DNA of 64,000 nucleotides, taken from Thalassotalea piscium (GTDB lineage Bacteria > Pseudomonadota > Gammaproteobacteria > Enterobacterales > Alteromonadaceae). Made by a program: the position numbers and the translations under genes. The notes below the pieces were generated by a model. That model was given only the letters and a program-made list of their open reading frames with translations. It had not been told where the DNA came from and did no database searches. The stretch is from the NCBI RefSeq assembly GCF_030295935.1, contig NZ_AP027362.1, positions 2,232,001 to 2,296,000 on the forward strand, read 5' to 3'. This document shows, piece after piece, positions 63,533-64,000 of this stretch. Position 1 is the stretch's first letter. Every line of letters starts with the position of its first letter.

Positions 63533-64000
63533 ATGAAAGAATTACCAATAAACCCAACACTTAAAGATGTGAACAGTTTTAAAAAAAAGCTTAATTGGGG
63601 TGAGATACCAACAATATATCACATGGCGGCTATTTCAATCGGCGACTTAGACAGCATTCTCACCGACGGGTTTGAAAGTGGCTATAAAACTATTTTTAAT
63701 CGTTCAAACTTAAATTTAGCTCACTTAGGTGGCCATATAGATATCGCCGGTGACATTCACATTACCCATAAACCTAAAATAGCGTTAAGGCACATTTATA
63801 GTGAGCAACATTACGAATTGCATTGTTTCCCTGTTGTTCAAGGTGAACGTATTAACAGAACACTAGTTGATCATGAACATTGTGCTTTTAAACAATGGCA
63901 TCCAGAATCTATGCGCGTTTTATTTAGATTAAGTAATTTAGTATCATTTATTGTTTATGCGTTTAGAAACGGTGATGAGGCAGATATGGCATTAATCAAA
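63533..64000 (+). CDS. Unrecognised protein, 3' end outside the window
   Basis: 156 codons open to the window edge from the ATG at 63533. The sequence contains PTIYHMAAISIGDLDSILTD, LGGHIDIAGDIHITHKPK and WHPESMRVLFRLSNLVSFIV. No signal peptide or known motif was found. His/Asp-rich pieces might bind metal, but this is not supported further. Confidence 0.7.
   Translation, partial: MKELPINPTLKDVNSFKKKLNWGEIPTIYHMAAISIGDLDSILTDGFESGYKTIFNRSNLNLAHLGGHIDIAGDIHITHKPKIALRHIYSEQHYELHCFPVVQGERINRTLVDHEHCAFKQWHPESMRVLFRLSNLVSFIVYAFRNGDEADMALIK

Noticed and set aside
1-64000. Prophage, secretion system, toxin-antitoxin or defence island
   Set aside because: No phage structural genes, integrase, nuclease-helicase defence pairs or toxin-antitoxin pairs were recognised on either strand.

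Overview
The window reads as chromosomal DNA of a marine gammaproteobacterium of the order Alteromonadales, most likely Colwelliaceae (Colwellia/Thalassotalea-like). The reasons are the AT-rich sequence, the use of SMC rather than MukB, the gene pairs alaA-yfbR, ycgN/mltB/ycgL and gcvR-bcp, a di-cistronic pntAB, and many short inverted-repeat elements between genes. The genus is inferred from protein character and layout only; no database was searched.

Layout. 1-7.3 kb: smc (its end lies outside the window), cysZ, gltX and an array of three identical tRNA-Val(UAC) genes with 3'-half remnants. 7.3-10.9 kb: a TetR regulator divergent from two Tat-exported proteins, an ALO-type FAD oxidase and an alanine-racemase-fold protein. 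10.9-17.5 kb: a DASS transporter and a K+/H+ antiporter, then a class III CoA-transferase divergent from a succinate/glutarate-semialdehyde dehydrogenase. 17.5-22.5 kb: an accessory pocket of small membrane or zinc-ribbon genes, four of them broken (two by homopolymer shifts, two by insertions), with an IS3-family element inserted in a MITE. 22.7-26.2 kb: an operon for a c4-like cytochrome, a di-haem peroxidase and a beta-helix protein with a cytochrome tail. 26.5-27.1 kb: a DUF3718 gene behind a probable c-di-GMP-I (GEMM) riboswitch. 27.2-44.7 kb: patatin, methyltransferase, CPA2 antiporter, diguanylate cyclase, RhlE-like helicase, AGCS symporter, pntAB, ycgN, mltB-like, ycgL, an S4 protein and proS. 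44.9-54.4 kb: two unrecognised proteins, alaA, yfbR, a VOC protein, a response-regulator gene split by a MITE, and ilvIH behind a leader-peptide attenuator. 54.5-64 kb: GNAT, YdeP-like molybdoenzyme, Tas-like reductase, DUF1697, bamC, gcvR, bcp, an AI-2E/PerM transporter, a TusA-like protein and the start of an unrecognised gene.

The strongest unexpected signal is the repeat content. Three families of small non-coding elements can be delimited to the base from inverted ends and target duplications. Family F1 (AACCTGAA... ends, 4-bp duplication) has six copies; family F2 (TACCA... ends, 3-bp duplication) has three; family F3 (GGGCGTGTTG... ends, TA duplication) has three, plus one degenerate candidate. 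F3 splits a REC-DUF3369-HD-GYP gene and a zinc-ribbon membrane gene, and F2 interrupts a small membrane gene. In each case removing the element and one target copy restores the reading frame. F1 copies sit next to stop codons and in two places push a terminator away from its gene.

c-di-GMP is a recurring theme: an apparent GEMM-I aptamer, an intact GGDEF enzyme with an I-site, and a disrupted HD-GYP phosphodiesterase. The most system-like unexplained loci are the cytochrome/peroxidase/beta-helix operon and the Tat oxidase plus racemase-fold pair.
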